From Litorimonas sp963972195 (GTDB lineage Bacteria > Pseudomonadota > Alphaproteobacteria > Caulobacterales > Maricaulaceae), in the NCBI GenBank assembly GCA_963972195.1, contig CAXATH010000010.1, positions 49,535-113,534 on the forward strand: a stretch of 64,000 bases of DNA. Reading direction: 5' to 3'. The notes below the pieces were generated by a model that saw only the letters and a list, made by a program, of their open reading frames with translations, did not search any database and was not told the DNA's origin. Positions within the stretch are counted from its first letter, which is position 1; each line of letters begins with the position of its first letter. Made by a program: the position numbers and the translations under genes. Below, one piece after another: positions 26,572-35,833 of the stretch.

Positions 26572-28088
26572 ATCTTCTGATCAAACTCGCCGATTTCCGG
26601 GTGATTTGCAAGGCGGCGCTCAATCTCGCGGAACATGCCCACCATGTTTTCCTTTGAGGTCGGGCTTTCGACAACCACCACCAGATTGGGCGTGTTGGAA
26701 CTGGCGCGCATCAGGCCCCAGGTTCCATCCTCCAGTGTCAAGCGAACGCCATTGATGGTATTCACGTCGATGATTTTTTGGCCAAGAAGAGTCTCTCCGG
26801 CCTCGGCGTCTTTTCGCGCTTCTTCGATAACTTTTTTCATCACGCCGTATTTTTCTTCATCGGCACAATAAGGCGACATGGTAGGGCTGCCCCAAGTCAT
26901 GGGGAGGGCGCGGCGAAGGTCTGCCATGGATTTTTCCGGGTTACGGTCCAGCATTTGCAAAATGGCAATTGCGCTGACCAGACCATCATCATAGCCGCGC
27001 CCAATCGGGGCGTTAAAGAAATAATGACCTGATTTTTCAAATCCGACCAAAGCGTTGAGGTCGTGGACTCTGCGCTTAATATAGGAATGACCAGTCTTGT
27101 AATAATCCGTTTTTGCCCCGTTCTTCATCAGAACGGGATCGGTATTGTAGAGCCCGGTGGATTTTACATCGACGACAAATTGGGCGTCTTTGTGGATTGC
27201 GGACAAGTCCCTCGCTAGCATGACGCCGACCTTGTCGGCAAAAATCTCCTCGCCTTCATTATCAACGACGCCGCAGCGGTCGCCGTCGCCGTCAAAGCCG
27301 AGGCCGACATCCGCGCTATTCGCCTTTACGGCGTCCGCCATAGCATGGAGCATTTTCATATCTTCAGGGTTTGGATTATAATTTGGAAAGGTGTAATCAA
27401 GCTCGCATTCAACGGGCACGACCTCGGCGCCAATGGCCGTCAGAACCTCCTCGGCAAACGCGCCGGCCGTTCCGTTTCCGCAAGCGGCAACAACTTTGAT
27501 TTTGTCTTTAAGCTTAACGTCTTTGGTCAGGTCTTTGATATAAGCGTCTCTGACGCCGTCCACATATCTATACGAACCGCCCTGACGCGATTTAGACCCA
27601 GCGTTAAGGACGATGTCCTTTAAGCGAGACATTTCATCGGGGCCGAACGTCAACGGCGCTTCAATTCCCATTTTTACGCCGGTCCATCCATTTTTGTTAT
27701 GGCTGGCCGTGACCATAGCGACTCCGGCGGCGTCTAAATGAAACTGGGCAAAATAGGCCATAGGCGACAAAGCGAGGCCGATGTCCAAAACCTCAATACC
27801 CGCATTGACGAGACCGAGCATGAGCGCCTGTTTAATGCCGAGAGAGTAATGACGAAAATCATGGCCTACCGCAATTTTCGGATCGACCCCGCGTTCATGC
27901 ATAAGAGTGCCGAGCCCCTCGCCGAGAGCCTGAACACCGTAGAGATTTAATTCGGATGGTTTTTCTTCGGATGGCAGTCCGAACCACCAGCGAGCATCAT
28001 ACTCTCGAAACCCGGTTGGCTTAATCAGAGCTTGCGTTTCAAATTCGATCGTATTGGACGCAATTGCGGGTTGAGGCTGACGAGTCAT
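26568..28088 (-). CDS. Phosphomannomutase/phosphoglucomutase
   Basis: The enzyme interconverts hexose 1- and 6-phosphates, feeding GDP-mannose or UDP-glucose synthesis. Its 506 residues form four domains: phosphoserine loop VTASHNKNGWTG, metal loop GFDGDGDRCGV, sugar loop EKSGHYFF and phosphate-binding RASSNTPNLVV. It fits the AlgC/ManB group; the preferred sugar is uncertain. With galU and ugd nearby, it likely supplies surface polysaccharide synthesis. Confidence 0.93.
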   Translation of the reverse strand: MTRQPQPAIASNTIEFETQALIKPTGFREYDARWWFGLPSEEKPSELNLYGVQALGEGLGTLMHERGVDPKIAVGHDFRHYSLGIKQALMLGLVNAGIEVLDIGLALSPMAYFAQFHLDAAGVAMVTASHNKNGWTGVKMGIEAPLTFGPDEMSRLKDIVLNAGSKSRQGGSYRYVDGVRDAYIKDLTKDVKLKDKIKVVAACGNGTAGAFAEEVLTAIGAEVVPVECELDYTFPNYNPNPEDMKMLHAMADAVKANSADVGLGFDGDGDRCGVVDNEGEEIFADKVGVMLARDLSAIHKDAQFVVDVKSTGLYNTDPVLMKNGAKTDYYKTGHSYIKRRVHDLNALVGFEKSGHYFFNAPIGRGYDDGLVSAIAILQMLDRNPEKSMADLRRALPMTWGSPTMSPYCADEEKYGVMKKVIEEARKDAEAGETLLGQKIIDVNTINGVRLTLEDGTWGLMRASSNTPNLVVVVESPTSKENMVGMFREIERRLANHPEIGEFDQKI

Positions 28089-28116
28089 AGAAGGCGCTCC
28101 GTAATGGGGACTTATC

Positions 28117-29064
28117 TTAAGGGTTTTTCGTCTTTACCGTTGCGCGTTTCAAGACTTTTAATGGCGACCATCCAAAACTTCGTAAAAGCTTCAAGTGGCT
28201 TATTTTCATTTTGGCAGTCGGTTGTTCAGACTTAGGGCGATTAAAAAATCCGTCTCTCAGTCCTCTAAAAGTCGGGTTAAGTCGTCCGGGTCGAAAGAGC
28301 GACCAAATGAGAACAACAAAGTTGGTCACAATGTGCGCCGGCCCGAGACATAAGAGTAAGGGCAGGGGCATGTTTTTCATAAAAGTCCAGATGCGGTTAC
28401 GGGTGCCATGATAGACCGCAAATTCGGAACTTCGCCCCAAAATGCCGCTGCTGATATGGTCAATTTTGGCTCCGGCGCTTTGCACGCAAAACCCCCCATC
28501 CAGTCTCATCCGAAAAGCAAGGTCCACATCCTCATGGTAACAGAAAAAGCTCTCGTCAAAGCCTCCCAGACGCATATATACTTCTCGGTGATAAACCGCC
28601 CCGGCCCCGCAAGGCCCAAAAGCTTCTCGGTCTTGAACTGGCGTAACGGGGTGATTGAAACCTGACCGCCAAGCCAGACCAAAAGCGTGATATTCATCCC
28701 CGAGGCCGTCAAACACATTCGGCTCTAACGCCATATATTGCGTGCTGCCAATCATTGTGGCTTTTGGGTAAGCGCAAATTGTTTCGCCTATCTTTTCGAG
28801 CCAATCACGCCGCGCAAACGCATCCGGGTTCAGTAGCGCCAGCCACTCTCCTTTGGCCTGACGCGCTGCAATATTGTTGCCTTTAGCAAATCCGGTGTTT
28901 TCGTTTTGAGGCAGAAGGATAAACCGTCCATCCAGTTCGGGCAGGGAGGCAAAGGATTCGTCTTTTGAGTCGTTATCAACGATAAAGCACTCAAAATCCG
29001 TCTCGGTTTGCGCCGCAACAGAGGCAATGCTGCGCGCCAACCAGTCCCCAGCATTATAATTCAC
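28117..29064 (-). CDS. GT2 family glycosyltransferase
   Basis: This GT-A fold enzyme shows VDNDSKDESF, the DXD-like NPDAF and CYHEDVDLAFRMRLDGG, with a hydrophobic segment near 240-260. The last part resembles rhamnosyl-type transferases. The start is unusual. The annotated GTG at 29064 lacks most of the first beta strand. The frame runs upstream as PKFSIIIVNYN but meets a TAG at 29098-29100 with no ATG, GTG or TTG between, leaving ATT at 29088 as the likely start. Confidence 0.85.
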   Translation of the reverse strand: MNYNAGDWLARSIASVAAQTETDFECFIVDNDSKDESFASLPELDGRFILLPQNENTGFAKGNNIAARQAKGEWLALLNPDAFARRDWLEKIGETICAYPKATMIGSTQYMALEPNVFDGLGDEYHAFGLAWRSGFNHPVTPVQDREAFGPCGAGAVYHREVYMRLGGFDESFFCYHEDVDLAFRMRLDGGFCVQSAGAKIDHISSGILGRSSEFAVYHGTRNRIWTFMKNMPLPLLLCLGPAHIVTNFVVLIWSLFRPGRLNPTFRGLRDGFFNRPKSEQPTAKMKISHLKLLRSFGWSPLKVLKRATVKTKNP

Positions 29065-29200
29065 GATGATTATAGAAAATTTTGGAATCGGACCGCTCTA
29101 GTTTTGGGGCTTGTCTATAGGGTTTGTGAGTGCCTCTGTCATGGGCGAATTTCACGGAGAAAATGGTTATTAAGTGATATAAAGAAAACGTTATATGCTG

Positions 29201-29229
29201 TTGACGCTGAGGCGCATTCAGACTATTGG
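29201..29229 (+). promoter_or_regulatory. Possible ahcY promoter
   Basis: TTGACG (29201-29206) and TATTGG (29224-29229) are separated by 17 bases, about 50 bases upstream of the ahcY start. Confidence 0.4.
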
Positions 29230-29280
29230 CACCACAAATATTTATCTTTTTCAAAGAGGCGCCGAAGAGGCGAGATTGAT

Positions 29281-30690
29281 ATGAGCAAGTCCGATTACAT
29301 CGTCAAAGACATTAGCCAGGCCGAGTATGGCCGCAAAGAGCTGGACATCGCAGAAACTGAAATGCCGGGTCTTATGTCTCTGCGGGAAGAATTCGGAGAG
29401 ACGAAACCTCTGAAAGGTGCGCGCATTGTTGGTTCTCTGCACATGACTATTCAAACAGGCGTCCTAATCGAAACGCTTGTGGCTCTGGGGGCCGACGTCC
29501 GCTGGGCGTCTTGCAATATCTATTCAACACAAGACCATGCAGCGGCTGCAATCGCCGAAGCTGGGGTACCTGTCTTTGCGATCAAAGGTCAGTCTCTGGA
29601 AGAGCATTGGGATTATCTTGATAAATCATTCCTTTTCGAAGAGGGCCCAAATATCATTCTTGATGACGGCGGCGACGCAACGCTTTATATTTTGATGGGC
29701 GCCCGGGTTGAAGCCGGCGAAACCAACCTGATTGAAGGCGAGCCGAAATCCGAAGAAGAAGCGGCGGTCTTTGCACAGATTAAAAAGCGCCTAGACGCCA
29801 GTCCGGGCTGGTTCACTAAAATGCGCGACCAGATTGTTGGCGTGTCCGAAGAAACGACCACGGGTGTTCACCGCCTTTATGAATTATTTGAAAAAGGCCA
29901 ATTACCTTTCCCTGCCATCAATGTGAATGACTCTGTTACCAAGTCTAAGTTCGACAATAAATATGGCTGTAAAGAATCTCTCGTGGACGGCATTCGCCGC
30001 GCTACCGACACGATGATGGCCGGTAAAACAGCTGTTGTTCTTGGTTACGGTGATGTCGGTAAAGGCTCAGCGGCGTCTCTTCGCGGGGCGGGCGCGCGCG
30101 TGAAAGTCACCGAAGTTGATCCGATTTGTGCGCTTCAGGCGGCAATGGACGGTTTCGAGGTTACAACACTTGAGGATACACTTTCGACCGCTGATATTTT
30201 TGTCACAACCACAGGCAATAAAGACGTTATTCGTCTTGAGCATATGCGCGAGATGAAAGACATGGCTATTGTTGGCAATATCGGTCACTTCGATAATGAA
30301 ATCCAAGTGGCGGCGCTGAAAAATCTGCAATGGACAAATATTAAAGACCAAGTGGACATGATTACCTTCCCTAAAGGAAACCGTATGATCCTCTTGTCTC
30401 AAGGACGTTTGCTAAACCTTGGCAATGCTACTGGCCATCCGTCTTTCGTAATGTCAGCTTCGTTCACAAATCAGGTTCTGGCGCAAATGGAATTGTGGGA
30501 AGACTCCAAAGCCTCCACCCGCAAATATGAAAATAAAGTCTATATGTTGCCGAAGCATTTGGACGAAAAAGTCGCCCGCCTTCACCTCGAAAAAATCGGC
30601 GTGAAACTGACGGAAATGTCCAAAGAGCAAGCCGATTATATCGGTGTTTCGAAAGACGGCCCTTACAAGCCGGAACATTACCGTTACTAG
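29281..30690 (+). CDS. ahcY: Adenosylhomocysteinase
   Basis: The enzyme hydrolyses S-adenosylhomocysteine to adenosine and homocysteine, relieving inhibition of methyltransferases. From MSKSDYIVKDI there are 469 residues, the usual length. GSLHMTIQTGVLIETL, the NAD-binding GYGDVGKGSA, GNIGHFDNEI and the C-terminal KPEHYRY are all present. The open frame extends to 29008, but the added part does not resemble the family. A strong terminator follows, then metK, so the SAM cycle genes are neighbours but separate transcripts. Confidence 0.97.
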   Translation: MSKSDYIVKDISQAEYGRKELDIAETEMPGLMSLREEFGETKPLKGARIVGSLHMTIQTGVLIETLVALGADVRWASCNIYSTQDHAAAAIAEAGVPVFAIKGQSLEEHWDYLDKSFLFEEGPNIILDDGGDATLYILMGARVEAGETNLIEGEPKSEEEAAVFAQIKKRLDASPGWFTKMRDQIVGVSEETTTGVHRLYELFEKGQLPFPAINVNDSVTKSKFDNKYGCKESLVDGIRRATDTMMAGKTAVVLGYGDVGKGSAASLRGAGARVKVTEVDPICALQAAMDGFEVTTLEDTLSTADIFVTTTGNKDVIRLEHMREMKDMAIVGNIGHFDNEIQVAALKNLQWTNIKDQVDMITFPKGNRMILLSQGRLLNLGNATGHPSFVMSASFTNQVLAQMELWEDSKASTRKYENKVYMLPKHLDEKVARLHLEKIGVKLTEMSKEQADYIGVSKDGPYKPEHYRY

Positions 30691-30706
30691 GCAATACTTC
30701 TAATAG

Positions 30707-30732
30707 AAAACGGGGCGGTAACGCCCCGTTTT
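30707..30732 (+). terminator. Intrinsic terminator after ahcY
   Basis: A perfect 11-bp stem AAAACGGGGCG / CGCCCCGTTTT with a GTAA loop, ending in a T-run. Confidence 0.9.
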
Positions 30733-30815
30733 ACTCTCTTAAATCAAGCTTCCATCCAAAAGCCTCTTAATAATAATAAAAAGCGAAGAGCCTTAAAATC
30801 TGAAAGGTGCCCACA

Positions 30816-32009
30816 ATGGCCCGTAAAACTTATCACTTCACATCTGAATCCGTCTCCGAAGGTCACCCCGATAAGGTGGCGGACCGTATTTCGGACGAAA
30901 TCGTTGACCTTTATTTCCGTAAATCCGTTGCCGCCGGTATGTCCCCCTGGGAAGTTCGCGTCGCCGCAGAAACACTGACCACTACAAATAAGGTCGTGAT
31001 TGCCGGGGAAACTCGCGGCATGGATGTCTCCAAGGACGATGTTGAAGCCGTGGCCCGCGCCGCCATCAAAGATATCGGCTATGAGCAACCCGGCTTTCAC
31101 CATGCCCATGCAGATGTCGAAGTTCTGCTCCATGCTCAATCCGTCGATATTGCGGCTGGCGTGGATGAAGGCACGGGACTTCACACCGAGGAAGGCGCAG
31201 GGGATCAAGGCATCATGTTTGGCTATGCCTCCAATGAAGTGCCGGAAGCGTTGATGCCGGCTCCGGTGCATTACAGCCACAAAATTCTGGAACGCCTCTC
31301 CGAAGTCCGTCATTCCGGCAAGGAGCCTGGCTTGGAGCCTGACGCAAAATCCCAGGTCTCCGTGAAATATGAAAACGGTAAACCTGTCGGCGCCTCGGCT
31401 ATTGTGCTGTCGACCCAGCATAAAGACGGCCTGACCTCTGCGGATATATCCGATATCGTCATGCCTTATATTCGCGAAGTCATGCCCGAAGGATGGATTA
31501 CGGATAAAACGATTTTCCATATTAACCCAACTGGGAAATTTGTAATTGGCGGCCCGGACGGGGATGCGGGTTTGACAGGTCGAAAGATTATTGTCGACAC
31601 TTACGGCGGTATGGCGCCCCATGGCGGCGGCGCTTTCTCGGGTAAAGATCCAACAAAGGTTGACCGGTCTGCGGCTTATGCAGCTAGATATCTGGCGAAA
31701 AACGTGGTGGCCTCCGGTCTTGTGGATTGGGCCAATATTCAGCTCTCTTATGCGATCGGTGTCTCCGAGCCGACCTCCATCTATGTTGAACTTGATGGAA
31801 AACATGCCGCTCTTGCCGAGCGTCTGGAAGAGATTTTGCCAAAGCTGATGTCTTTGACGCCGCGCGGAATTCGTTCTCACTTAAACCTCAATCAAGCTAT
31901 TTTTGCGCCGACGACGGCCTATGGTCACTTTGGCCGTGTTCCGACTGAAGAAGGTCATTTTTCTTGGGAAAAAACGGATCTGGTCGAGGCTCTTAAAAAA
32001 GCGGTCTAG
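30816..32009 (+). CDS. metK: S-adenosylmethionine synthetase
   Basis: The enzyme makes SAM from methionine and ATP. It has 397 residues from MARKTYHF, with GHPDKVADRISDEI, GAGDQGIMFGYA and GGGAFSGKDPTKVDRS, which are the three family signatures. A GTG three codons upstream is possible, but AAAGG sits at the right distance for the ATG at 30816. The leader of about 85 bases after the ahcY terminator holds only a 5-bp stem, and I could not match it to a SAM riboswitch. Confidence 0.97.
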   Translation: MARKTYHFTSESVSEGHPDKVADRISDEIVDLYFRKSVAAGMSPWEVRVAAETLTTTNKVVIAGETRGMDVSKDDVEAVARAAIKDIGYEQPGFHHAHADVEVLLHAQSVDIAAGVDEGTGLHTEEGAGDQGIMFGYASNEVPEALMPAPVHYSHKILERLSEVRHSGKEPGLEPDAKSQVSVKYENGKPVGASAIVLSTQHKDGLTSADISDIVMPYIREVMPEGWITDKTIFHINPTGKFVIGGPDGDAGLTGRKIIVDTYGGMAPHGGGAFSGKDPTKVDRSAAYAARYLAKNVVASGLVDWANIQLSYAIGVSEPTSIYVELDGKHAALAERLEEILPKLMSLTPRGIRSHLNLNQAIFAPTTAYGHFGRVPTEEGHFSWEKTDLVEALKKAV

Positions 32010-32085
32010 AACATAAATATTCGGAGCCAATGGACAGGCCCGCAAAATCGCCCCATAATACTCCTTGGAAATAAGGGAGAGTGTT

Positions 32086-32334
32086 ATGGGGTTCTTTGGG
32101 ACTATCATCATCGGGTTTTTAGCAGGGGTCGTTGCGCGCTTCCTCATTCCCGGAAAAACACGGCCTGGCGGCCTCATCATGACGACGATTGTCGGCGTAC
32201 TCGGAGCGCTCCTGGCCACATATCTGGGCGGCCTGCTTGGGATTTATGAAGTCGGAGAAACCGCAGGTTTTATCGGCGCGGTGGTTGGTTCGATCATTCT
32301 CTTGCTGATCTACGGTAAGGTGACCAAGGGGTAG
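32086..32334 (+). CDS. GlsB/YeaQ/YmgE family small membrane protein
   Basis: An 82-residue protein with three hydrophobic segments and the Gly-rich transglycosylase-associated pattern ARFLIPGKTRPGGLIMT and GAVVGSIILLLIYG. The family is induced by stress and its function is unknown. The ATG at 32086 follows a GGGAGAG site; seven upstream codons in frame are unlikely. It is convergent with the next gene, only seven bases apart. Confidence 0.88.
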   Translation: MGFFGTIIIGFLAGVVARFLIPGKTRPGGLIMTTIVGVLGALLATYLGGLLGIYEVGETAGFIGAVVGSIILLLIYGKVTKG

Positions 32335-32341
32335 AGACTTT

Positions 32342-32854
32342 CTAGCTTAGTAAATCGCCGCAGGGCTGTTCTGTTACATAAGTCTGCTCAATCCACTCGG
32401 AATAAGCATCCCAGTCATTCTGGGGTGGGGGCGTTAATTTCCGATCTGGTCTGAGAGATAGATAACCTGTGGAGCTTGGAACCATGACACCAAAACGATT
32501 CGTCAGGTGAAAGCTCATCATAGTATCAGCATTCCATTGTTTTACAGGTTTTCCGTTCTTTTCAGCCGGACTAAAGCTCCAATTGGAAACGGCCTCTTTT
32601 GAAGCCTCGGTAAAGACCGCATCCGTACAATAAGACGCTCTGATATTTTCAGGAATTCCACTCTTGCTGACATCAAAAATCATGCAGCAATATCCGCTTG
32701 TTTCCGCATTAGACGGCATAACCGGCGGAACCCGTTTTGTGGCGATGGCCTCTTTTTCATAAGGAGTGTCTACCGATTGCGCGCTCCCTGTTGAAGGCGT
32801 AGCCAGACCAGCACTTGTTAAAACCAATAAGAGAGTTCGGATATACTTTATCAT
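32342..32854 (-). CDS. Secreted TonB C-terminal-like protein
   Basis: A 170-residue protein with a signal peptide ending near STGSAQS, then a TonB-type C-terminal domain core: PPVMPSNA, then IFDVSKSGIPENIRASYC, then VSNWSFSPAEKNGKPV. It lacks the N-terminal anchor and proline-rich linker of a true TonB, so it is not an energy transducer in the usual sense. Three cysteines (Cys56, Cys57 and Cys76) could form disulfides. The role is unknown. Confidence 0.7.
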   Translation of the reverse strand: MIKYIRTLLLVLTSAGLATPSTGSAQSVDTPYEKEAIATKRVPPVMPSNAETSGYCCMIFDVSKSGIPENIRASYCTDAVFTEASKEAVSNWSFSPAEKNGKPVKQWNADTMMSFHLTNRFGVMVPSSTGYLSLRPDRKLTPPPQNDWDAYSEWIEQTYVTEQPCGDLLS

Positions 32855-32909
32855 GAAGTCAGGCTAGGCATCGGATTCTCAGGCGTCAACAAAGAGACAA
32901 AATTAATCG

Positions 32910-33443
32910 ATGACAAAGCTTCCGACAGATTCACTTATATGCGTAGCCGCCATTGCCGGGGCCTTCGGCGTGAAAGGAGAGGTCAAACTTAAATCCTTTA
33001 CCGAGGCTCCTGAAAACTGCGTGAGCTATGGCCCTCTTTTGGATGAGGACGGGAAAGTTGTTCTAACCCCCCAAACGCACCGCAGGCTCAAGAACTTTGT
33101 AGCGGTTTCAGCACCTGAAATTACGACGCCCGAAGCGGCGGACGCCTTGAAATCGACTAAGCTCTATGTGCCTCGATCCGAACTTCCAAGCCCTGAAGAG
33201 GATGATTTTTACTATTCTGATCTGGTGGGGCTCGACGTTAAATCAAATGACGGCAAACGTATTGGCACGGTCATAGGGGTTCACGAATTCGGAGCTGGAG
33301 ACATGCTCGAAATTGCTCCGCATCCGGACAAGAAAACAAAAAAGGCCGCTCCTAGTTTTTTTCACCCTTTCACCAAGGCCGCGACTCCGAAGGTGGACGT
33401 TGCTTCTCGTCGCCTCATAATTGTTCCGCAAGAGGCTGAATAA
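32910..33443 (+). CDS. rimM: Ribosome maturation factor RimM
   Basis: This protein helps assemble the 30S head by binding protein S19. Its 177 residues have an N-terminal RimM domain (IAGAFGVKGEVKLKSFTEAPE) and a C-terminal PRC barrel (YYSDLVGLDVKSNDGKRIGTV, then FHPF). The usual rpsP-rimM-trmD-rplS neighbours are missing; it stands alone between a TonB-like gene and ptsP. Confidence 0.93.
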   Translation: MTKLPTDSLICVAAIAGAFGVKGEVKLKSFTEAPENCVSYGPLLDEDGKVVLTPQTHRRLKNFVAVSAPEITTPEAADALKSTKLYVPRSELPSPEEDDFYYSDLVGLDVKSNDGKRIGTVIGVHEFGAGDMLEIAPHPDKKTKKAAPSFFHPFTKAATPKVDVASRRLIIVPQEAE

Positions 33444-33531
33444 TCAGATGAGGAATATAAATAGGCACTGATTAACCGGAATTCATAATTTCGATTAGGG
33501 TATTCTAGGTTTCATTTGCTATAGAGGGGAC

Positions 33532-35817
33532 GTGAGTATTGAGCCGAACATAAAAACGACCCCGCCTAAACTCATGCGGGCCATTCGAGAAGCGATGGCG
33601 GGTACCGAGTCGGTTCAGGGCCGCCTGGATGCTTTCGTCACAGCTATTTCCGCCGCCATGCAGGTCAAAGTGGCCTCGGTTTACCTCCTGCGCAAAGGCG
33701 ACGAGCTGGAATTATCGGCGACCGAAGGCCTCAAGAAATCCGCGGTTCACAAAACCCGCTTGAAACCGGGCGAAGGCCTTGTCGGACATGTGAGTCTGAC
33801 CGCTCGTCCGCTCAACCTGGCGGATGCGCCAAGCCATCCGCTCTTTTCCTACAGGCCTGAAACCGCCGAAGATCCGTTCCGGTCATTTCTGGGCGTGCCT
33901 ATTTTGCGCGGTAGCCGCGTCCTCGGCGTCTTGGTCGTGCAGTCCGAAGATGCCCGGAGTTTCAATGAAGAGGAAGTTGAAGACCTTCTGACGGTGGCCA
34001 TGGTGATCGGCGAGATCATTGTCGATGATGAACGGATCGGCGGGAAAAAGGCCGCGTTGAAGGGGATTACCCTTGCGGCCACAAAACCCGAGACGCTTAA
34101 GGGCAAAGCTTTTGCAGACGGTTTGGCGCAGGGTCATTCATATCTTCATCTTCCCCCTGTGCCGCCTGCCAATCTATTGTCGGAGAATATAGCCGCTGAG
34201 GAAACACGGCTGGAAGTGGGCATTAAGAAACTTCGCGCCTCGGTGGACGCAATGGTCTCTGGGGAAGCAGCCGGAATCTCCAGAGCGTCCAAAGAGATTT
34301 ACGAAACTTACCGCATGTTTGCCTATGACAGAAAATGGGTCGGGCGTTTGCGCGAGGCGGTTCACTCCGGGCTGACAGCTGAAGCGGCTGTCGAGCGGGT
34401 TCGCAACGAGCATAGAGCCCGGTTGATGAAATCCCGCGATGCTTATTTACGTGCAAGGCTGCATGACCTTGAGGATCTGGCCAATCGCCTTTTAAGAGCC
34501 CTGTCCGGCGAGGCTTTGATGCCCGGGAATAAAAATATTTCAGACGACGCTATCATTTTTGCGCGCGAAATAGGGCCGGCTGAACTGCTGGATTATGATC
34601 GGGACAAATTACGCGCAATCGTTTTGGAGGAAGGGTCAGCGAGCTCTCATACCTCAATCATCTGCAGAGCTTTGGGTATTCCTCTGGTGGGACGGGCGGA
34701 AGGCGTGCTGGATCTGATTGAAACGGGGGATGACGTCTTGGTGGACGGCGAAACCGGCGTTGTTCACATTCGGCCATTGGAATCCCAAATTTCCGGTTTT
34801 GAATTGCGCCAGACGGTTCGGGGCGAAATGGCCCGGGCGTATAATGCGCTCCGGTTGAAACCGGCAAAAACCAAAGATGGATTGAATATTTCCTTGCAGT
34901 TAAATGCGGGGCTCTTGGTTGACCTTCCGCAATTGGATTTGGCTGGAGCGGACGGAATTGGTCTTTTCCGAACGGAATTTCAATTTATGGTCAGCGATTT
35001 CATGCCGAAGCTTAAAGAGCAAACGAAGCTCTACCGACAGGCTTTGGAAGCGGCAGGCGATCGCCCGGTAACGTTCCGCACACTGGATTTGGGCTCTGAT
35101 AAAATCCTGCCCTATATGGATCCCGTTCCGGAGGAAAACCCCGCCATGGGGTGGCGCTCTATTCGCATTGCCCTGGATCGCCCCGGATTGATGCGTTATC
35201 AGCTCCGCGCTTTGGTCGCTGCCGGGGCCGGAAAACATCTGCGCGTTATGTTTCCCATGGTGACTACGGTGGACGAAATGATAGAGGCCCGCGCCCTGTT
35301 AAACCGTGAAATAGAACGAGCGAAAAACCTGGCCCAGGAACTCCCTCAAAAAATTGAGATTGGGGTCATGTTGGAAACGCCGTCATTAGCGTGGCAGGTC
35401 AACGCTGTTTGTGATCATGCGGATTTTGTCAGTGTCGGCGCGAATGATCTAATGCAGTTTTTCTTCGCCGCTGACCGCGATAATCCGCGGGTTTCAGACC
35501 GATATGATCCGCTCCACCCAGCGGCGCTTTCTATCCTTAAGTTCATTTCAGCAGGATGCAAAATGAACGATACGCCTGTTAGTGTTTGCGGCGAAATTGC
35601 GGGCCGTCCATTGGAGGCCGCCTGTTTGGTGGCCTTAGGCTATGAAACCCTTTCTATGCCTGTTACTGGCATCGGTCCGGTGAAATCTGCTTTGCTGGCT
35701 TTGGATGCTGGGAAGTTACGCGCCGAACTTGAACCGCACCTCAATATCAATACACGGATATCTTCACTTCGGGAAACGGCCCGGAACTTTTGCGAAAGAG
35801 AAGGTGTTCCAATTTAA
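33532..35817 (+). CDS. ptsP: PTS-Ntr enzyme I (PEP-protein phosphotransferase) with GAF domain
   Basis: The enzyme starts the nitrogen-related phosphotransferase chain, passing phosphate from PEP to NPr. Its 761 residues have a GAF domain at about 15-170 that senses small molecules (glutamine in relatives), the phospho-histidine domain with EGSASSHTSIICRALGIP near 370, and the PEP-binding barrel with GLFRTEFQFM, GVMLETPS, SVGANDLMQF and SVCGEIAG. The start is GTG after GAGGGGAC. No sugar-specific PTS genes are seen nearby. Confidence 0.94.
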   Translation: MSIEPNIKTTPPKLMRAIREAMAGTESVQGRLDAFVTAISAAMQVKVASVYLLRKGDELELSATEGLKKSAVHKTRLKPGEGLVGHVSLTARPLNLADAPSHPLFSYRPETAEDPFRSFLGVPILRGSRVLGVLVVQSEDARSFNEEEVEDLLTVAMVIGEIIVDDERIGGKKAALKGITLAATKPETLKGKAFADGLAQGHSYLHLPPVPPANLLSENIAAEETRLEVGIKKLRASVDAMVSGEAAGISRASKEIYETYRMFAYDRKWVGRLREAVHSGLTAEAAVERVRNEHRARLMKSRDAYLRARLHDLEDLANRLLRALSGEALMPGNKNISDDAIIFAREIGPAELLDYDRDKLRAIVLEEGSASSHTSIICRALGIPLVGRAEGVLDLIETGDDVLVDGETGVVHIRPLESQISGFELRQTVRGEMARAYNALRLKPAKTKDGLNISLQLNAGLLVDLPQLDLAGADGIGLFRTEFQFMVSDFMPKLKEQTKLYRQALEAAGDRPVTFRTLDLGSDKILPYMDPVPEENPAMGWRSIRIALDRPGLMRYQLRALVAAGAGKHLRVMFPMVTTVDEMIEARALLNREIERAKNLAQELPQKIEIGVMLETPSLAWQVNAVCDHADFVSVGANDLMQFFFAADRDNPRVSDRYDPLHPAALSILKFISAGCKMNDTPVSVCGEIAGRPLEAACLVALGYETLSMPVTGIGPVKSALLALDAGKLRAELEPHLNINTRISSLRETARNFCEREGVPI

Positions 35818-35833
35818 ACACTCAGGAATTATT

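Noticed and set aside
29008..29280. N-terminal extension of ahcY by 91 codons
   Set aside because: It overlaps the start region of the divergent glycosyltransferase, has basic non-conserved text, and the family starts at MSKSDY.
30733..30815. SAM riboswitch in the metK leader
   Set aside because: Only a 5-bp stem (CTCTT/AAGAG) is present, and the conserved loops of the SAM-II, SAM-V or SAM/SAH classes could not be matched.
30744..31880. 378-codon minus-strand frame opposite metK
   Set aside because: It lies wholly antisense to an unmistakable metK, and its His/Arg/Phe-rich text resembles no family.
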